DNA of 64,000 nucleotides, from the NCBI RefSeq assembly GCF_014696615.1, contig NZ_JACJQJ010000032.1, positions 17,893 to 81,892 of the forward strand, written 5' to 3'. Source of the DNA: Nostoc linckia FACHB-104. GTDB taxonomy: Bacteria; Cyanobacteriota; Cyanobacteriia; Cyanobacteriales; Nostocaceae. Below the pieces are notes generated by a model, which searched no databases, had not been told where the DNA came from, and saw only the letters and a list, made by a program, of their open reading frames with translations. A program made the position numbers and the translations under genes. Positions 28,162-37,782 of this stretch are shown here, piece after piece (within the stretch, counting starts at the first letter, position 1; every line of letters begins with the position of its first letter).

Positions 28162-29814
28162 CTATGAACTAATAGACATCGTATAAGGTTCTAAAGTTGT
28201 AATTAATTGGACGTTAAACTCAGCCTCAAATACTGATTTTTTGTAATCTAAACTCCATAGTTCTAAGGTACAGTCGTCATCAGGATGGGAGGGGAAAATT
28301 CGCAGATACAATTTTATGGTGTGTGGATGATATTCACACTGTACTCTTTCAATAGCACCAAGTTGTCGCCTATCTAAAGCCACTGCCAATCTTAACAGCG
28401 TACTTAATTGGCTGACTATTTGACGATGTTGTTTAGTTAGCAGATTGCGGAAATTTTCGTGCTTTTTCTTAGGAGCAGATTTGCGATGATAGCGCGCTAT
28501 ATTTGCAATAATTTCTATTTCGCTTTCGGTGTAACCGAGTAATTCACTATTGCGAATCAGATAGTAAGAATGTTTGTGATGAGAGGAATGGCTAATATGA
28601 TGGCCGCAATTATGTAATATTGCAGCCGCCCATAGTAGTTGTCGTTCTTCCTCACCCCAAAAGTGTAATTTGTTTTGAGTTTGGTCAAATATACTGAGGG
28701 CAAATCCGGCGACGCGATCGCTATGCTCTAAGTTAATTTGGTATTTATTAGCTTGTTTGAGTACGCTACGCTGCCGAATTGAGCTTTGGAAACGCAGTTT
28801 ATCTTCAATTAAACCGTGGGCTAGCATCCAGTCCACGATTACGCCTTCGCGCAAAGAACGCTCACAAGTTGTTATTGATTCAACGCCCAAAAGGGTCATA
28901 GCTTCCTGTAATATTACTGCGCCTGCCAGTATAACTTCAGACCGCTTATCTGGCATACCGGGTATCGCAGTGCGTTCAACGTTACTCAGTTTCCGCAGGC
29001 GATTTACCCAATCTCTTAAATCTTTCAGGCTTAATTGATAGCCATTGAGTGTAGAAGGTTCATAACCCAATTTTTCCCTAGCATTGATTAGTGCTAAGGT
29101 TTCAATAGTGCCAGCCGTGCCTACTAAACGTGGCGATTCTCCAAATTTGAGGTTTGCTAAAACCTCTTCTACAGAACGTTCTAACATCCCCCGTGCATAG
29201 GCTTGGAGATATTGAAACTCGGCGTTGCTGATAGGATCTGTGGTGATTAACTCACCAGTCAGTCGGACTGCACCAATTTTGGTACTTGTGAGCGTGCGCG
29301 GTTCGTTACTATCCCCCAAAATTAATTCTGTAGAACCACCGCCAATATCAATAATCATGTGCGGTTGGTTATTGAATTCCATCCCCGAAAGCACACCTAG
29401 GTAGATACGCCGCGCTTCCTCTTGTCCAGAAATTAAGTCAACGCTTAAACCTAAATCAACTAAAACTCTGTGTAAAAAATCTTTACCATTGGGTGCTTCG
29501 CGCACCGCACTAGTTGCGACAGCCACAATAGTTTCCGCGTTGAAAGTTTCGGCAACTTTTTGAAAGCGTCCTAAAGCTGCGATCGCCCTGTCCATCACTT
29601 CTGGTTTAAGATTACCTGTAGCCAGATCGCGATCGCCTAGCCTCACAGTTTCTTTTTCTCTGGCAATAATACTAAAAGCTGGCAGGGTAGCGTCAATTTT
29701 TACCACTACCATATGCAGAGAATTGGTACCTAGGTCAATGGCAGCAATAATCCGATTTTGCTTAAAGGTCGGAGTGGGAATGCTCACGTGGTTAGTCGAA
29801 ACTAAACTTAGCAT
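28162..29814 (-). CDS. ppx: Ppx/GppA phosphatase family protein (exopolyphosphatase)
   Basis: A 550-residue protein. Ppx removes phosphate from polyphosphate chain ends; GppA relatives hydrolyse pppGpp. The N-terminal ASKHA domains show RIIAAIDLGTNSLHMVVVKI, VAVATSAVREAPNG and MIIDIGGGSTELILG, plus LVGTAGTIETLAL. The C-terminal part has an HD-type domain with ILHNCGHHISHSSHHKHSYYL, as in long Ppx proteins. Start ATG at 29814. Divergent from the UbiA gene. Exopolyphosphatase is more likely than GppA on length and architecture. Confidence 0.9.
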   Translation of the reverse strand: MLSLVSTNHVSIPTPTFKQNRIIAAIDLGTNSLHMVVVKIDATLPAFSIIAREKETVRLGDRDLATGNLKPEVMDRAIAALGRFQKVAETFNAETIVAVATSAVREAPNGKDFLHRVLVDLGLSVDLISGQEEARRIYLGVLSGMEFNNQPHMIIDIGGGSTELILGDSNEPRTLTSTKIGAVRLTGELITTDPISNAEFQYLQAYARGMLERSVEEVLANLKFGESPRLVGTAGTIETLALINAREKLGYEPSTLNGYQLSLKDLRDWVNRLRKLSNVERTAIPGMPDKRSEVILAGAVILQEAMTLLGVESITTCERSLREGVIVDWMLAHGLIEDKLRFQSSIRQRSVLKQANKYQINLEHSDRVAGFALSIFDQTQNKLHFWGEEERQLLWAAAILHNCGHHISHSSHHKHSYYLIRNSELLGYTESEIEIIANIARYHRKSAPKKKHENFRNLLTKQHRQIVSQLSTLLRLAVALDRRQLGAIERVQCEYHPHTIKLYLRIFPSHPDDDCTLELWSLDYKKSVFEAEFNVQLITTLEPYTMSISS

Positions 29815-30064
29815 CTAGTTTTCTCTCTGTTAGTAAGGATAGTAAAAACTGGTGTGTCGGGGTCATAAAGGTTAAGTGAAGACTAACTCAACCTTGATCA
29901 AGAATATTCACTCTGCTGCTCACAACTAAATTGACCGTTTAGATGTATCTAAGGATGCAAGTTTAGGTTGTGTTTTTACAAATAGCAAATAAAGATATTC
30001 TATAGATGTAAAGATGTGTTAATTCATCTAGCTAAAGTAATTACTTGATTTTTTGTTTACTTCT

Positions 30065-30946
30065 ATGTTAAGAACGCCAGAAAGCAACCAAGAACCGATG
30101 TGGCTGATAATTATTCGGCTTTTGCGTTGGCATAAACCAGAAGGGCGATTAATCTTAATGATTCCTGCCCTTTGGGCTGTGTTTTTAGCAGCCGCAGGTA
30201 AACCACCTTTGCCTTTAGTAGGCGTGATTATTTTAGGTACTCTTGCTACCAGTGCGGCTGGGTGTGTTGTGAATGATTTGTGGGATCGGGATATCGATCC
30301 GGAAGTAGAAAGAACTCGCGATCGCCCCCTAGCTGCCCGTACACTTTCAATTAAAGTCGGGATTGTTGTCGGCTTAGTAGCGCTGGCTTGTGCCGCAGTT
30401 TTGGCGTTTTATCTTAATCCTCTAACTTTTTGGTTATCAGCAGCAGCAGTTCCCGTAATTTTGCTGTATCCAGGCGCAAAGCGAATTTTTCCCGTACCGC
30501 AATTAGTACTGTCAATTGCTTGGGGTTTTGCTGTCTTAATTAGCTGGAGTGCAGTTACACAAAACATTTCCCAACCGACTTGGTTACTTTGGGGCGCAAC
30601 AGTACTATGGACATTGGGATTTGATACTGTATATGCGATGAGCGACAAGGAAGACGATCGCCGGATTGGTGTTAATTCTAGCGCTCTATTTTTTGGTAAT
30701 TATGCACCTTTAGCCATTGCTATTTTCTTTGCTGGAACAATCGCGTTACTGGCTGACTTAGGAATTGTGATTCACCTTCATCTAGCTTTTTGGATTAGCT
30801 TAGTGATTGCCACAATTGGCTGGGTTTGGCAATCAATCAAGCTAAGTAAACCAAATTTACCCAACCCTATTTATGGACAGATGTTCCGTCAAAATGTCTG
30901 GATTGGTTTTATCTTATTGGGTGGAATGATTGCTGGCTGTTTTTAA
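30065..30946 (+). CDS. UbiA-family prenyltransferase (4-hydroxybenzoate polyprenyltransferase)
   Basis: A 293-residue polytopic membrane protein. The two Asp-rich prenyl-diphosphate motifs are NDLWDRDIDPEVERTRDRPL and SDKEDDRRIGVNSSALFFG. In cyanobacteria the orthologue attaches a solanesyl chain to 4-hydroxybenzoate on the way to plastoquinone; the N-terminal RLLRWHKPEGRLILMIPALW fits this subgroup rather than the homogentisate or chlorophyll synthases. I chose the ATG at 30065; a TTG four codons upstream is also open. Confidence 0.87.
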   Translation: MLRTPESNQEPMWLIIIRLLRWHKPEGRLILMIPALWAVFLAAAGKPPLPLVGVIILGTLATSAAGCVVNDLWDRDIDPEVERTRDRPLAARTLSIKVGIVVGLVALACAAVLAFYLNPLTFWLSAAAVPVILLYPGAKRIFPVPQLVLSIAWGFAVLISWSAVTQNISQPTWLLWGATVLWTLGFDTVYAMSDKEDDRRIGVNSSALFFGNYAPLAIAIFFAGTIALLADLGIVIHLHLAFWISLVIATIGWVWQSIKLSKPNLPNPIYGQMFRQNVWIGFILLGGMIAGCF

Positions 30947-30969
30947 GTTTTGATTTTTTGATATTTAGC

Positions 30970-31012
30970 TAGGGGGTGAAAGGGCTATATTCATTAGCCT
31001 CTTCACCCCCTA
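30970..31012. terminator. Bidirectional hairpin between UbiA and a convergent gene
   Basis: TAGGGGGTGAA (30970-30980) pairs with TTCACCCCCTA (31002-31012), extended inward by AGGGCT/AGCCT with mismatches. It lies 24 bp from one stop codon and 35 bp from the other. Confidence 0.7.
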
Positions 31013-31046
31013 AATAATGATGATTTTGCTCAAATCTATGCCAGGT

Positions 31047-31724
31047 TTAATTGTTATCTTCCTCCACCACAACTAACCTTCCTTCCTTATATGCCTGTCG
31101 CAGTGCGATCGCTTCTGCTACTATTTGTTGAGCGCTCAAACCTTCAGCGTCAATCATGTTTTGCAGAGTCACCCCTGTATGCTCATCATCTTCATGAATG
31201 GCTGGGATTTGGCAATATCTGCTACCATTCTTTGTTCGCCGCCAAATACTGGGTTTTTCTGGTTTTGGTTCTTTGGGGGTACGTTTTTCTTTAACTAAAG
31301 AACGCACAGCTTCTTGAGTAATTGCCCTCAAGTCTAAAAGTGCATCTATTACTGGCTTATACTTATTACTGTTATTTGCTAGCTGATATACAGTCAAGGG
31401 TTCAACTTGTGCCAAATCCTGGGGCGAAAATTCACCAAATACATCTGCAATCTTGAGATATTTCTTTTCTTCACCCTTCCAGCCTTGTTCAACCAATAAC
31501 TGTTTGTACTGTCTCAATGAAAGCTTCTGTTTTTGTTCAGCTAACCAAAAGGCATGATGTAAAATTGCTTTAGTAACATCAGCTAGTGTAAGCAGCGAAA
31601 ATCTTTCTCCACCAACGCTTTTCAATGCATTGGCTTTTTCCTCAGCATATTGCTCAAACTCAGATTTTTTAACTACTTTAGAGTCAACTGGGGCTGGAAT
31701 TACAGTCTGTACTTGTGTGATCAT
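31047..31724 (-). CDS. Hypothetical soluble protein (225 aa)
   Basis: I do not recognise this protein. It is soluble and mostly helical, with LSLRQYKQLLVEQGWKGEEK and FSPQDLAQVEPLTVYQLANN in the middle, a lysine/proline-rich hinge (KEKRTPKEPKPEKPSIWRRT) and a C-terminal part ending GRLVVVEEDNN. A strong AGGAGG ribosome binding site 7 bases before the ATG supports the start. Some features recall plasmid-borne cyanobacterial proteins, but I cannot confirm it. It is alone between repeat-rich spacers. Confidence 0.65.
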   Translation of the reverse strand: MITQVQTVIPAPVDSKVVKKSEFEQYAEEKANALKSVGGERFSLLTLADVTKAILHHAFWLAEQKQKLSLRQYKQLLVEQGWKGEEKKYLKIADVFGEFSPQDLAQVEPLTVYQLANNSNKYKPVIDALLDLRAITQEAVRSLVKEKRTPKEPKPEKPSIWRRTKNGSRYCQIPAIHEDDEHTGVTLQNMIDAEGLSAQQIVAEAIALRQAYKEGRLVVVEEDNN

Positions 31725-31951
31725 AATGCTGACCTCCTAAAAACTCCCCAATATGCACAACAAATCAACCGCCTTGGGTGATTCCTAGAAGGCGATGTCT
31801 AACGTCAAGCTGCTGTGCAGCTAGCACTCAAGTTGCTGAAGTTGGGAATTAAAGTTTCTTACTAGAACAATTGTACTATTTATAGACAAATAAGAATCCC
31901 CAAACATACCCAATTTTTCGGAAAGGTGATGAAAGGTTTATACATGGGGTT

Positions 31952-31986
31952 GGGGACTGGGGACTGGGGACTGGGGACTGGGGACT
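31952..31986. repeat. STRR-type heptamer array, GGGGACT x5
   Basis: Five perfect tandem copies of GGGGACT, followed by GGGGATGAGGGGGATGAGG. This is the class of short tandemly repeated sequences known from heterocystous cyanobacteria. Confidence 0.9.
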
Positions 31987-32031
31987 GGGGATGAGGGGGA
32001 TGAGGAAGAGTAAATTTTGACTTTTGAGTAC

Positions 32032-32053
32032 AGACGCTATTAATCGCGTGTCT
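32032..32053. repeat. Degenerate copy of the AGACGCGATTAATCGCGTCT palindrome
   Basis: AGACGCTATTAATCGCG followed by TGTCT, with the same ACTTTTGAGTA flank (inverted) as the copies at 18178 and 51128. Confidence 0.75.
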
Positions 32054-32090
32054 TTGACTCGGCAGATTCTTTCTCCTCTGCTTCCTCTGC

Positions 32091-32127
32091 TGACAATGCG
32101 TTCGCGTAGCGTCCCGCAGGGATGGAA
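32091..32127. repeat. 37-bp GCGTAGCG-type repeat nested in another repeat
   Basis: A unit starting TGACAATGCGTTCGCGTAGC splits a repeat whose uninterrupted form is at 21050-21090 on the other strand. It has the CGCAGGGATGG ending common to these modules. Confidence 0.65.
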
Positions 32128-32160
32128 TATTTTTTTAGTTGGAAGTCCCTAAGTCCTCAA

Positions 32161-32508
32161 TCAGATTCGCTGGCGGCGTATTTGAGAAGAATGTTTAACA
32201 GCCCATTCATGCATAGCGTTAAGAATTGGTTGCAAGCTTTCGCCTAAGGCTGTTAATGAATATTCTACTTTCGGGGGAATTTGGGGATAAACTTCACGAT
32301 GGATAATACCATCCTCTTCCATTTCCCTCAGCTGTTGGGTAAGCATTTTTTGTGTAATACCATGTAATGCTCTTTGTAATTCACCAAAGCGTTTTACGCC
32401 TGACATTAGTTCTCTAATAATTAAAACTTTCCAACGTCCACCAATCACCTCTAATGTAAGTTCTACTTCACAAGTTAGTCTGGTAGAGTTTTCTGCTTGA
32501 GTTTCCAT
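32161..32508 (-). CDS. HxlR-family winged-helix transcriptional regulator
   Basis: A 115-residue protein typical in size for HxlR regulators. It has [20 protein letters not shown], then [20 protein letters not shown] (recognition helix region) and [20 protein letters not shown] (wing), the family hallmark order. The cysteine in LTCEVEL is at the position often used as a redox or electrophile sensor in this family. Target unknown; members often regulate an adjacent gene, but here the neighbours are a CHAT gene reading the same way and a hypothetical gene. Confidence 0.9.
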   Translation of the reverse strand: METQAENSTRLTCEVELTLEVIGGRWKVLIIRELMSGVKRFGELQRALHGITQKMLTQQLREMEEDGIIHREVYPQIPPKVEYSLTALGESLQPILNAMHEWAVKHSSQIRRQRI

Positions 32509-32622
32509 AATTTGTCATTTTTCATTTGTCGTTTGTCATTTGTCATTTGGTAATCGGTAAATTGGTAATTGGTAATTGCGATTTCTCCTCCCTCATCTTC
32601 CTCATCTCCCAATCCCCAATCC
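32509..32622. repeat. Degenerate heptamer tracts between HxlR and CHAT genes
   Basis: TTTGTCA units repeat four times imperfectly (32511-32548), then GGTAATT units, then CCCCAATCCC units. These are decayed STRR-type arrays in the only spacer before the CHAT gene's stop codon. Confidence 0.6.
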
Positions 32623-35600
32623 CTAATCCCCAATCCCCCGATATGTGATTGTAAACGCTGCCCAATAATAGGGATGATTGTACAATTTTTGTTCTGGGGA
32701 AAGTTTACTGCTTCTGTACATTTGTGTAGCTACATGAGTCCGGATTCTTAAATCTTCAGGATGGAGATTATTTAGTAAATCCTCATACCATTTTGTCAGG
32801 TCTCTGGCAGTTAGTTCCCTCAGCCAAGCTGTAACTTCAGCTAATGTATTGATTGCTGATTTATCTGGTTGTAGTCGTCGGTAAAATTCTAAAACTACTA
32901 GGTCATTAGCAACTGATTCTACAGTCCATAAAGTACTGACAACTTGCGATACGCCTACATTTAGAAAAGCATTGATTAAACTGACATATTCGCTAGTAAT
33001 AGGATGACTGTTATTAGTTGTAATTTCGCAAGCTGATAAGTTAACTAGGTTGTAGCTCACTAAAGATGGCTGACTAATTTCTGCTAAAGTGAGCTTATCT
33101 TCACCTGCTAGAACTAATTCTGATTTTTGCGGTTCACTTAAGTTGTTAATGATATGACCTGTAAAGTGAAAAATATGATAATTATCAATTAGCGCATTTT
33201 TGACGATGTGTTTGTCAGCTTGTATGCCTTGGATGCGGTAGGAATTGGGGAACAGGTGGTTAACAACTTCTGATTGCAGTTTGGCAAATTTTAAAGGGGG
33301 ATAATCTGTACTTTGAGGATGTTCAACGCTGAGCAGTACTTGATTGTGTTTATTACCAATTGTTTCTGGTTTTATGGATACTCCGATTTGGACACTAGGC
33401 AAGTAGCTAATTGTGAAATTTGACTCTAAATTTGATAAATACTCTGATTGAGTAGGGATAGAAAATAGTGCATGAAGAGGCAATCTTTGTAAATCACGGT
33501 GGGGAATTAAAATTAGATGAGTAATTCCTTCTAGTTCCTGGATAATACTAGAAATATTCAGGATATCTTTTAGCTCTGATAGCCTTTGTTCCATATCCAT
33601 TCGCCAGGAATGGTTGATTTGATTTTGTTTATCATCCGAAAGGCTACTATATTCTTGATATTGTTGATTCCAATCTTCTAGCCAATCTTCAAAGGCAATT
33701 AAACGTCTAACTCCTTCCGGTAGAGGTAATTCTTGTAAACGTGATGGTGTTTTTCCTAAGTTAAATACACCCGTATCTTGCATAGGTGTAAATATGAGGA
33801 TGGGTGAAGGAGCTTGATCCTTAAGCACAAAGGTGTGCAGAGAAGCTGGGCTAATATGCCAGTAAATAATTGCTGTTTGAGGATTTAATAGCAGTTGAAC
33901 TTCCGAATAACTGATTGATGCAATTTCTTCTTGCCAACCATCAAGCTGCCAAGTTAAACAAGCATTTTTAGCTTGTTCGGCAATTTCCCAAGCTTCTACT
34001 AAATCACCATACTCTACTGCTAAATCAACAATTAATTGCCGCAAGCCAGCAAATCTTAAAGCTAGCTGCTTTTTACTGTCATCGGTACGGGTGGAATCAG
34101 TGAGTAATTCTTTTAATAAATCGGTACTGTATTGCAGTAAGTCTTGAGCTTGTGCTGTTTGTCCCAAACCGACAAGGGTTTTGATGAGGGATTGCAACAC
34201 TTCCAAATGCAACTGCGGAAAATCTTCGCTAGTCAGAGTTAATAGTGCTTGATTATACTCCGCTACAGCTTTTTGCCAAGGAGTGCGGCTAGCTGAATTT
34301 TTCTTACCGTAATCGTAATGAGTATTGGCGATCGCTAAATGCAATCTACCCCAACCTTCGGGGTGAGTGTCTGGGCGGACATATTTTAAGCCGGCTTCGT
34401 AGCTAGCTACTTTACCCTCATAGCCAGTTTGCTTCAAGGCGGAATTGGTATCTGTAATTTTCGTGAATAAACCGGAAAGTGCATCAACATCCACTAAATT
34501 ACCAGCAGCTGTTCCCCTCCCAATCCAAGCTTCCCAGTAATCTTGTTTAATTTGTAAAGCATTATCATAGGACGCGATCGCATCGGCATAGCGTCCTAAA
34601 TAAAACAAGGCGACTGCTTGGTTATACCAGGCTAAATGGAATTCGGGGTTGATGGCGATCGCTTTATTGTAGGAGTCGATAGCTTCTTCGCTTCTACCCA
34701 AATTATCTAAAGCGACACCTCGGTTATACCAAGCTAAGTAGAAGTCGTTGTGAATGGAGAGGGCTTTATCCCAAGAGGCGATCGCTTCTGACCATTGCCT
34801 TAAATTAAACAGGACTACGCCACGATCAATCCAGACTTCATAATAATCGGGGTCAATTTCTAAAGCTTTATCGTAAGAAGCGATCGCTTCTTCATGTTGC
34901 TCGTTGATACCTAGTGCTATGCCTCGGTAATACCAGTTTTCTGGGTCTTGTGGTTCCAAAGCTAAGGCTTGATCGTAACTTTCTATAGCTTCCCATAACA
35001 GCCCTAACTTCATCAACGCTAAACCCCGACTAGCCCAAGCTTCCGAGAAATCGGGCTTAATGGCAATTACTCGCTCAAAGGAGATAATCGCATCATCAAA
35101 TTGCCCTAATTCTCCGAGAATTCCCCCCCGGTTATACCAAGCTTTGTAGTAATCGGGACGTAGTTCTATGGCTCTATCGTAGGATGCGATCGCTTCATTA
35201 AAATGTTCTAAATGAAACAATGTCAAACCCCGGTTGAACCAGTATTCATCCACATGGGGTTTCAGTTCTATGGCTGCATCATAAGAAGCGATCGCACCTA
35301 ATAAATCGCCCGTTCTCGCTTGTTGCAACCCTTGATAAAACCATGCTTGCGCCCGATCAATTTGGGGCTGGGGTACAATTTGCGAACTTTGGCGTTGAAT
35401 GGCTAGTTCCGAAGCCAGTTCTTGGACTAAAGAAGTACTTTGATCCAATCTGACTAACAACTCATCCAAAGCTTGAGCGACGTTAGGCTCTAAGTTTGCT
35501 AGGGATTTATCCCATGTTGGTGCTTCGGAGATTTGGGCGGGTTGCTCCTCATCTGGGGGAACAAGGCTAGTATCTTCCTGTGGTGGCGTGGGGGTAGTTG

Positions 35601-36411
35601 CTTCTGGTTCTGGGGTTGCAATCTGTGGAGGTTCTTCCGGAAGCGGATTTAAGTCAGTAACTGGCGTTAAGATTTCCGGTTCTTCATCATCAGGCGGTTC
35701 TAAGAACAGATCGAATAAATTGGCGATCGCGTCATCTTCTGAAGGATTGAGGATAGCGGCTTTTGTAGCAGCATCTTCGCCGTCATATTCCCATAAAACT
35801 TCGCCAATATTGCCTGTCCATGCTTCTTCCACAGACATCATCTCTGGTATGGGAATTGTGGATTCGGTATCTTCCTCCTCATAATCCCATAATCGTTCGC
35901 CCAAGTTGCGGATCAATTCCTGTCCTGGAGTATTGTGAAAATTATCTTCAGGGGTAGTGCTTTCCATGCCCAGATGATGATCAAAATCATCAATTGCTTC
36001 ATAACTACTCGCGGAGTTACGCTTTAACAAAGTCAAACCAATGTCATAAGCAAGTTCTCCGATTCTGCCAACACCAAGTTCACCCAGTTGGATCATTCGC
36101 CCTGCTATTTGCTGGTTTGGTGCCGGGGAATTTAACAATCTTTCACCAAAATTCAGCAACCAATCTATCCAGCGTTCATCAGAAATCCGATGTTCCATCC
36201 GTTGCAGGTACTTCAGCGCCCACTGACGGCCTCTGGCTTGATGCACACCTTCCAGCAGCTGGGTAAATAACAGTTCTAGATCCGCATTGGTAAGTTCCGG
36301 CGGTGACTTTGTCACCCCGTATCCCCTTGCGGTATTTCGAGAACCAGCTTTTTGATTACTAAAAGGAAGCTGGAACAAGTTTTTTAGCCATTCAATTAGA
36401 CGCCTGAGCAT
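32623..36411 (-). CDS. TPR protein with C-terminal CHAT caspase-like protease domain
   Basis: A 1262-residue protein. Residues 1-130 form a domain shared with the gene at 36552 (MLRRLIEWLKNLFQ opening; LLEGVHQARGRQW; GELGVGRIGELAYDIG). Residues about 140-350 are an acidic, proline-rich linker with WDYEEED and LWEYDGEDA motifs. Eight TPR units follow (about 355-632; AWYNRG, AIASYDKALEI). The end is a CHAT protease domain with the predicted catalytic pair: His1082 or His1086 in FHFTGH, and Cys1128 in NLSACE. CHAT proteins are separase/caspase-like proteases used in regulated proteolysis and in defence or cell-death systems. The substrate is unknown. Confidence 0.88.
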   Translation of the reverse strand: MLRRLIEWLKNLFQLPFSNQKAGSRNTARGYGVTKSPPELTNADLELLFTQLLEGVHQARGRQWALKYLQRMEHRISDERWIDWLLNFGERLLNSPAPNQQIAGRMIQLGELGVGRIGELAYDIGLTLLKRNSASSYEAIDDFDHHLGMESTTPEDNFHNTPGQELIRNLGERLWDYEEEDTESTIPIPEMMSVEEAWTGNIGEVLWEYDGEDAATKAAILNPSEDDAIANLFDLFLEPPDDEEPEILTPVTDLNPLPEEPPQIATPEPEATTPTPPQEDTSLVPPDEEQPAQISEAPTWDKSLANLEPNVAQALDELLVRLDQSTSLVQELASELAIQRQSSQIVPQPQIDRAQAWFYQGLQQARTGDLLGAIASYDAAIELKPHVDEYWFNRGLTLFHLEHFNEAIASYDRAIELRPDYYKAWYNRGGILGELGQFDDAIISFERVIAIKPDFSEAWASRGLALMKLGLLWEAIESYDQALALEPQDPENWYYRGIALGINEQHEEAIASYDKALEIDPDYYEVWIDRGVVLFNLRQWSEAIASWDKALSIHNDFYLAWYNRGVALDNLGRSEEAIDSYNKAIAINPEFHLAWYNQAVALFYLGRYADAIASYDNALQIKQDYWEAWIGRGTAAGNLVDVDALSGLFTKITDTNSALKQTGYEGKVASYEAGLKYVRPDTHPEGWGRLHLAIANTHYDYGKKNSASRTPWQKAVAEYNQALLTLTSEDFPQLHLEVLQSLIKTLVGLGQTAQAQDLLQYSTDLLKELLTDSTRTDDSKKQLALRFAGLRQLIVDLAVEYGDLVEAWEIAEQAKNACLTWQLDGWQEEIASISYSEVQLLLNPQTAIIYWHISPASLHTFVLKDQAPSPILIFTPMQDTGVFNLGKTPSRLQELPLPEGVRRLIAFEDWLEDWNQQYQEYSSLSDDKQNQINHSWRMDMEQRLSELKDILNISSIIQELEGITHLILIPHRDLQRLPLHALFSIPTQSEYLSNLESNFTISYLPSVQIGVSIKPETIGNKHNQVLLSVEHPQSTDYPPLKFAKLQSEVVNHLFPNSYRIQGIQADKHIVKNALIDNYHIFHFTGHIINNLSEPQKSELVLAGEDKLTLAEISQPSLVSYNLVNLSACEITTNNSHPITSEYVSLINAFLNVGVSQVVSTLWTVESVANDLVVLEFYRRLQPDKSAINTLAEVTAWLRELTARDLTKWYEDLLNNLHPEDLRIRTHVATQMYRSSKLSPEQKLYNHPYYWAAFTITYRGIGD

Positions 36412-36551
36412 CTGTCACACTCTTGGATTTTTGTTTAACCTAGATTGTAGCCATCGTTGTGTTAAAAAGATCATGAATTACGTAAAAACTCATGAGTACA
36501 ATTACAAAAACTTTATGATCCTCGGCGGTAACAATATTTTCATCTGAGTAT

Positions 36552-37259
36552 TCATGATTCTGTTGGTTCTGTAGCCCCTTGTTCTGTAGCTGCTTGATTA
36601 GCAGCATGGTATTGATTAATTAATTCTTGAATGATGACTTGTGGATCGGTCGTCTCCAGCCCCAGTTGTTGGGCAACTTGCTGGCATAAATTTTCATCTT
36701 GCTGCATCATTACAAACAACTGTTCTAAAGTAACAGTTTCGTAGGCTTCTGTTGAATTATTTTCGGCTGTGGCTGTTGCAGTTGCTACAGAGTCGATTTC
36801 TGGGGGTGGTGAGGGGTTGGTAGCATCTGGCCCATCATATTCCCAAATTGGTTCACCTTGATTGCGTGTCAACAATTGCATTCCGATATCATAGGCAACT
36901 TCTCCTACTTCACCAACGCCTAAATCACCCAACTGCACTAACCGCGCTGCTAATTCATTATTGGGTGTAGGTGCTGCTAGTAATCTTTCCCCCAAGCGTC
37001 GCAACCACTCTACCCAACGTTCAGTAGGGATGCGATTTTCAATATTATGTAGCCACTTTTGTGCCCATGCTTGACCACGTGCTTGGTGTACTCCTTCCAA
37101 CAATTCGTTGAACAGAAATTCTAAATCGGTATCGCTGAGTGTTGGTGGTGGTTGTTTGGGTACATCTGCACTCACTTGAAAGCGAGTTTTTTTACGCCCA
37201 AACAAGCCTTGAAACAAGTTTTTCAGCCATTGAATTAACCTCCTGAGCATTTGCTGCAT
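36552..37259 (-). CDS. Stand-alone paralogue of the CHAT protein N-terminal domain
   Basis: A 235-residue protein whose first about 130 residues align with the N-terminus of the CHAT protein downstream: MLRRLIQWLKNLFQGLF, LLEGVHQARGQAWAQKWL, RIPTERWVEWLRRLGERLL and GDLGVGEVGEVAYDIGMQLL. An IWEYDGPDA segment matches the WEYDGEDA repeats in the CHAT linker. The last 60 residues are Q/E-rich and helical. It lies 140 bp upstream of the CHAT gene on the same strand, so they may form an operon. A GGAGGAG ribosome binding site 8 bases before the ATG at 37259 fixes the start. Likely an adaptor or regulator that uses the shared domain; inference. Confidence 0.75.
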   Translation of the reverse strand: MQQMLRRLIQWLKNLFQGLFGRKKTRFQVSADVPKQPPPTLSDTDLEFLFNELLEGVHQARGQAWAQKWLHNIENRIPTERWVEWLRRLGERLLAAPTPNNELAARLVQLGDLGVGEVGEVAYDIGMQLLTRNQGEPIWEYDGPDATNPSPPPEIDSVATATATAENNSTEAYETVTLEQLFVMMQQDENLCQQVAQQLGLETTDPQVIIQELINQYHAANQAATEQGATEPTES

Positions 37260-37782
37260 GATTGTATCTCCTCCCCTTGGTGCCGCAAAGTCCTAGATGA
37301 CGGAATTAATCGCCTCTTGATTCTGGACTTTTTTGAGTTTGATTACCCTAAGAATTGTAGCGATCGGTGTTTATTTAGTAACTGATTGACTGGGCAAAAT
37401 GGAGCTATGGGAAATAACTATAACCATCCACTTTGTAAATTAATTTGCAGTACTGATGGCGGACTAGGCTTACCTGGCCTGAATCCGTCATCATTTCAAA
37501 CACCTACTAACGCACAGAGCTAAAAGCTATAAAGTACTTTTAGGTGTGATGACTTTTTTAAAGTAGCCCTATTTAGGCTAAACCTGGGTATCTATCGACT
37601 AAATTAATATTTTGTTCAGATTTCTTTAGCGTTTAGTTGATCGCACTGTACTATAGCGTTAATCTGCAAAACTTTCTATAACTCATCGTGAAACGCCAAA
37701 GTTCCATCCCAGAGCAAACTATGGTTCGGTTCTGGTAGTCTACAATAGTAAAATCTTCAACTCTACTGGGTGCTATCATCTT
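37260..37782. other. Divergent intergenic region upstream of dnaX
   Basis: About 520 bp containing the promoters of the CHAT-pair genes (leftward) and dnaX (rightward). No gene or strong repeat is seen. Confidence 0.4.

Noticed and set aside
35588..36266. Plus-strand frames of 90-98 codons rich in serine and glycine
   Set aside because: They are antisense readings of the proline/glutamate-rich linker and N-terminal domain of the CHAT gene.
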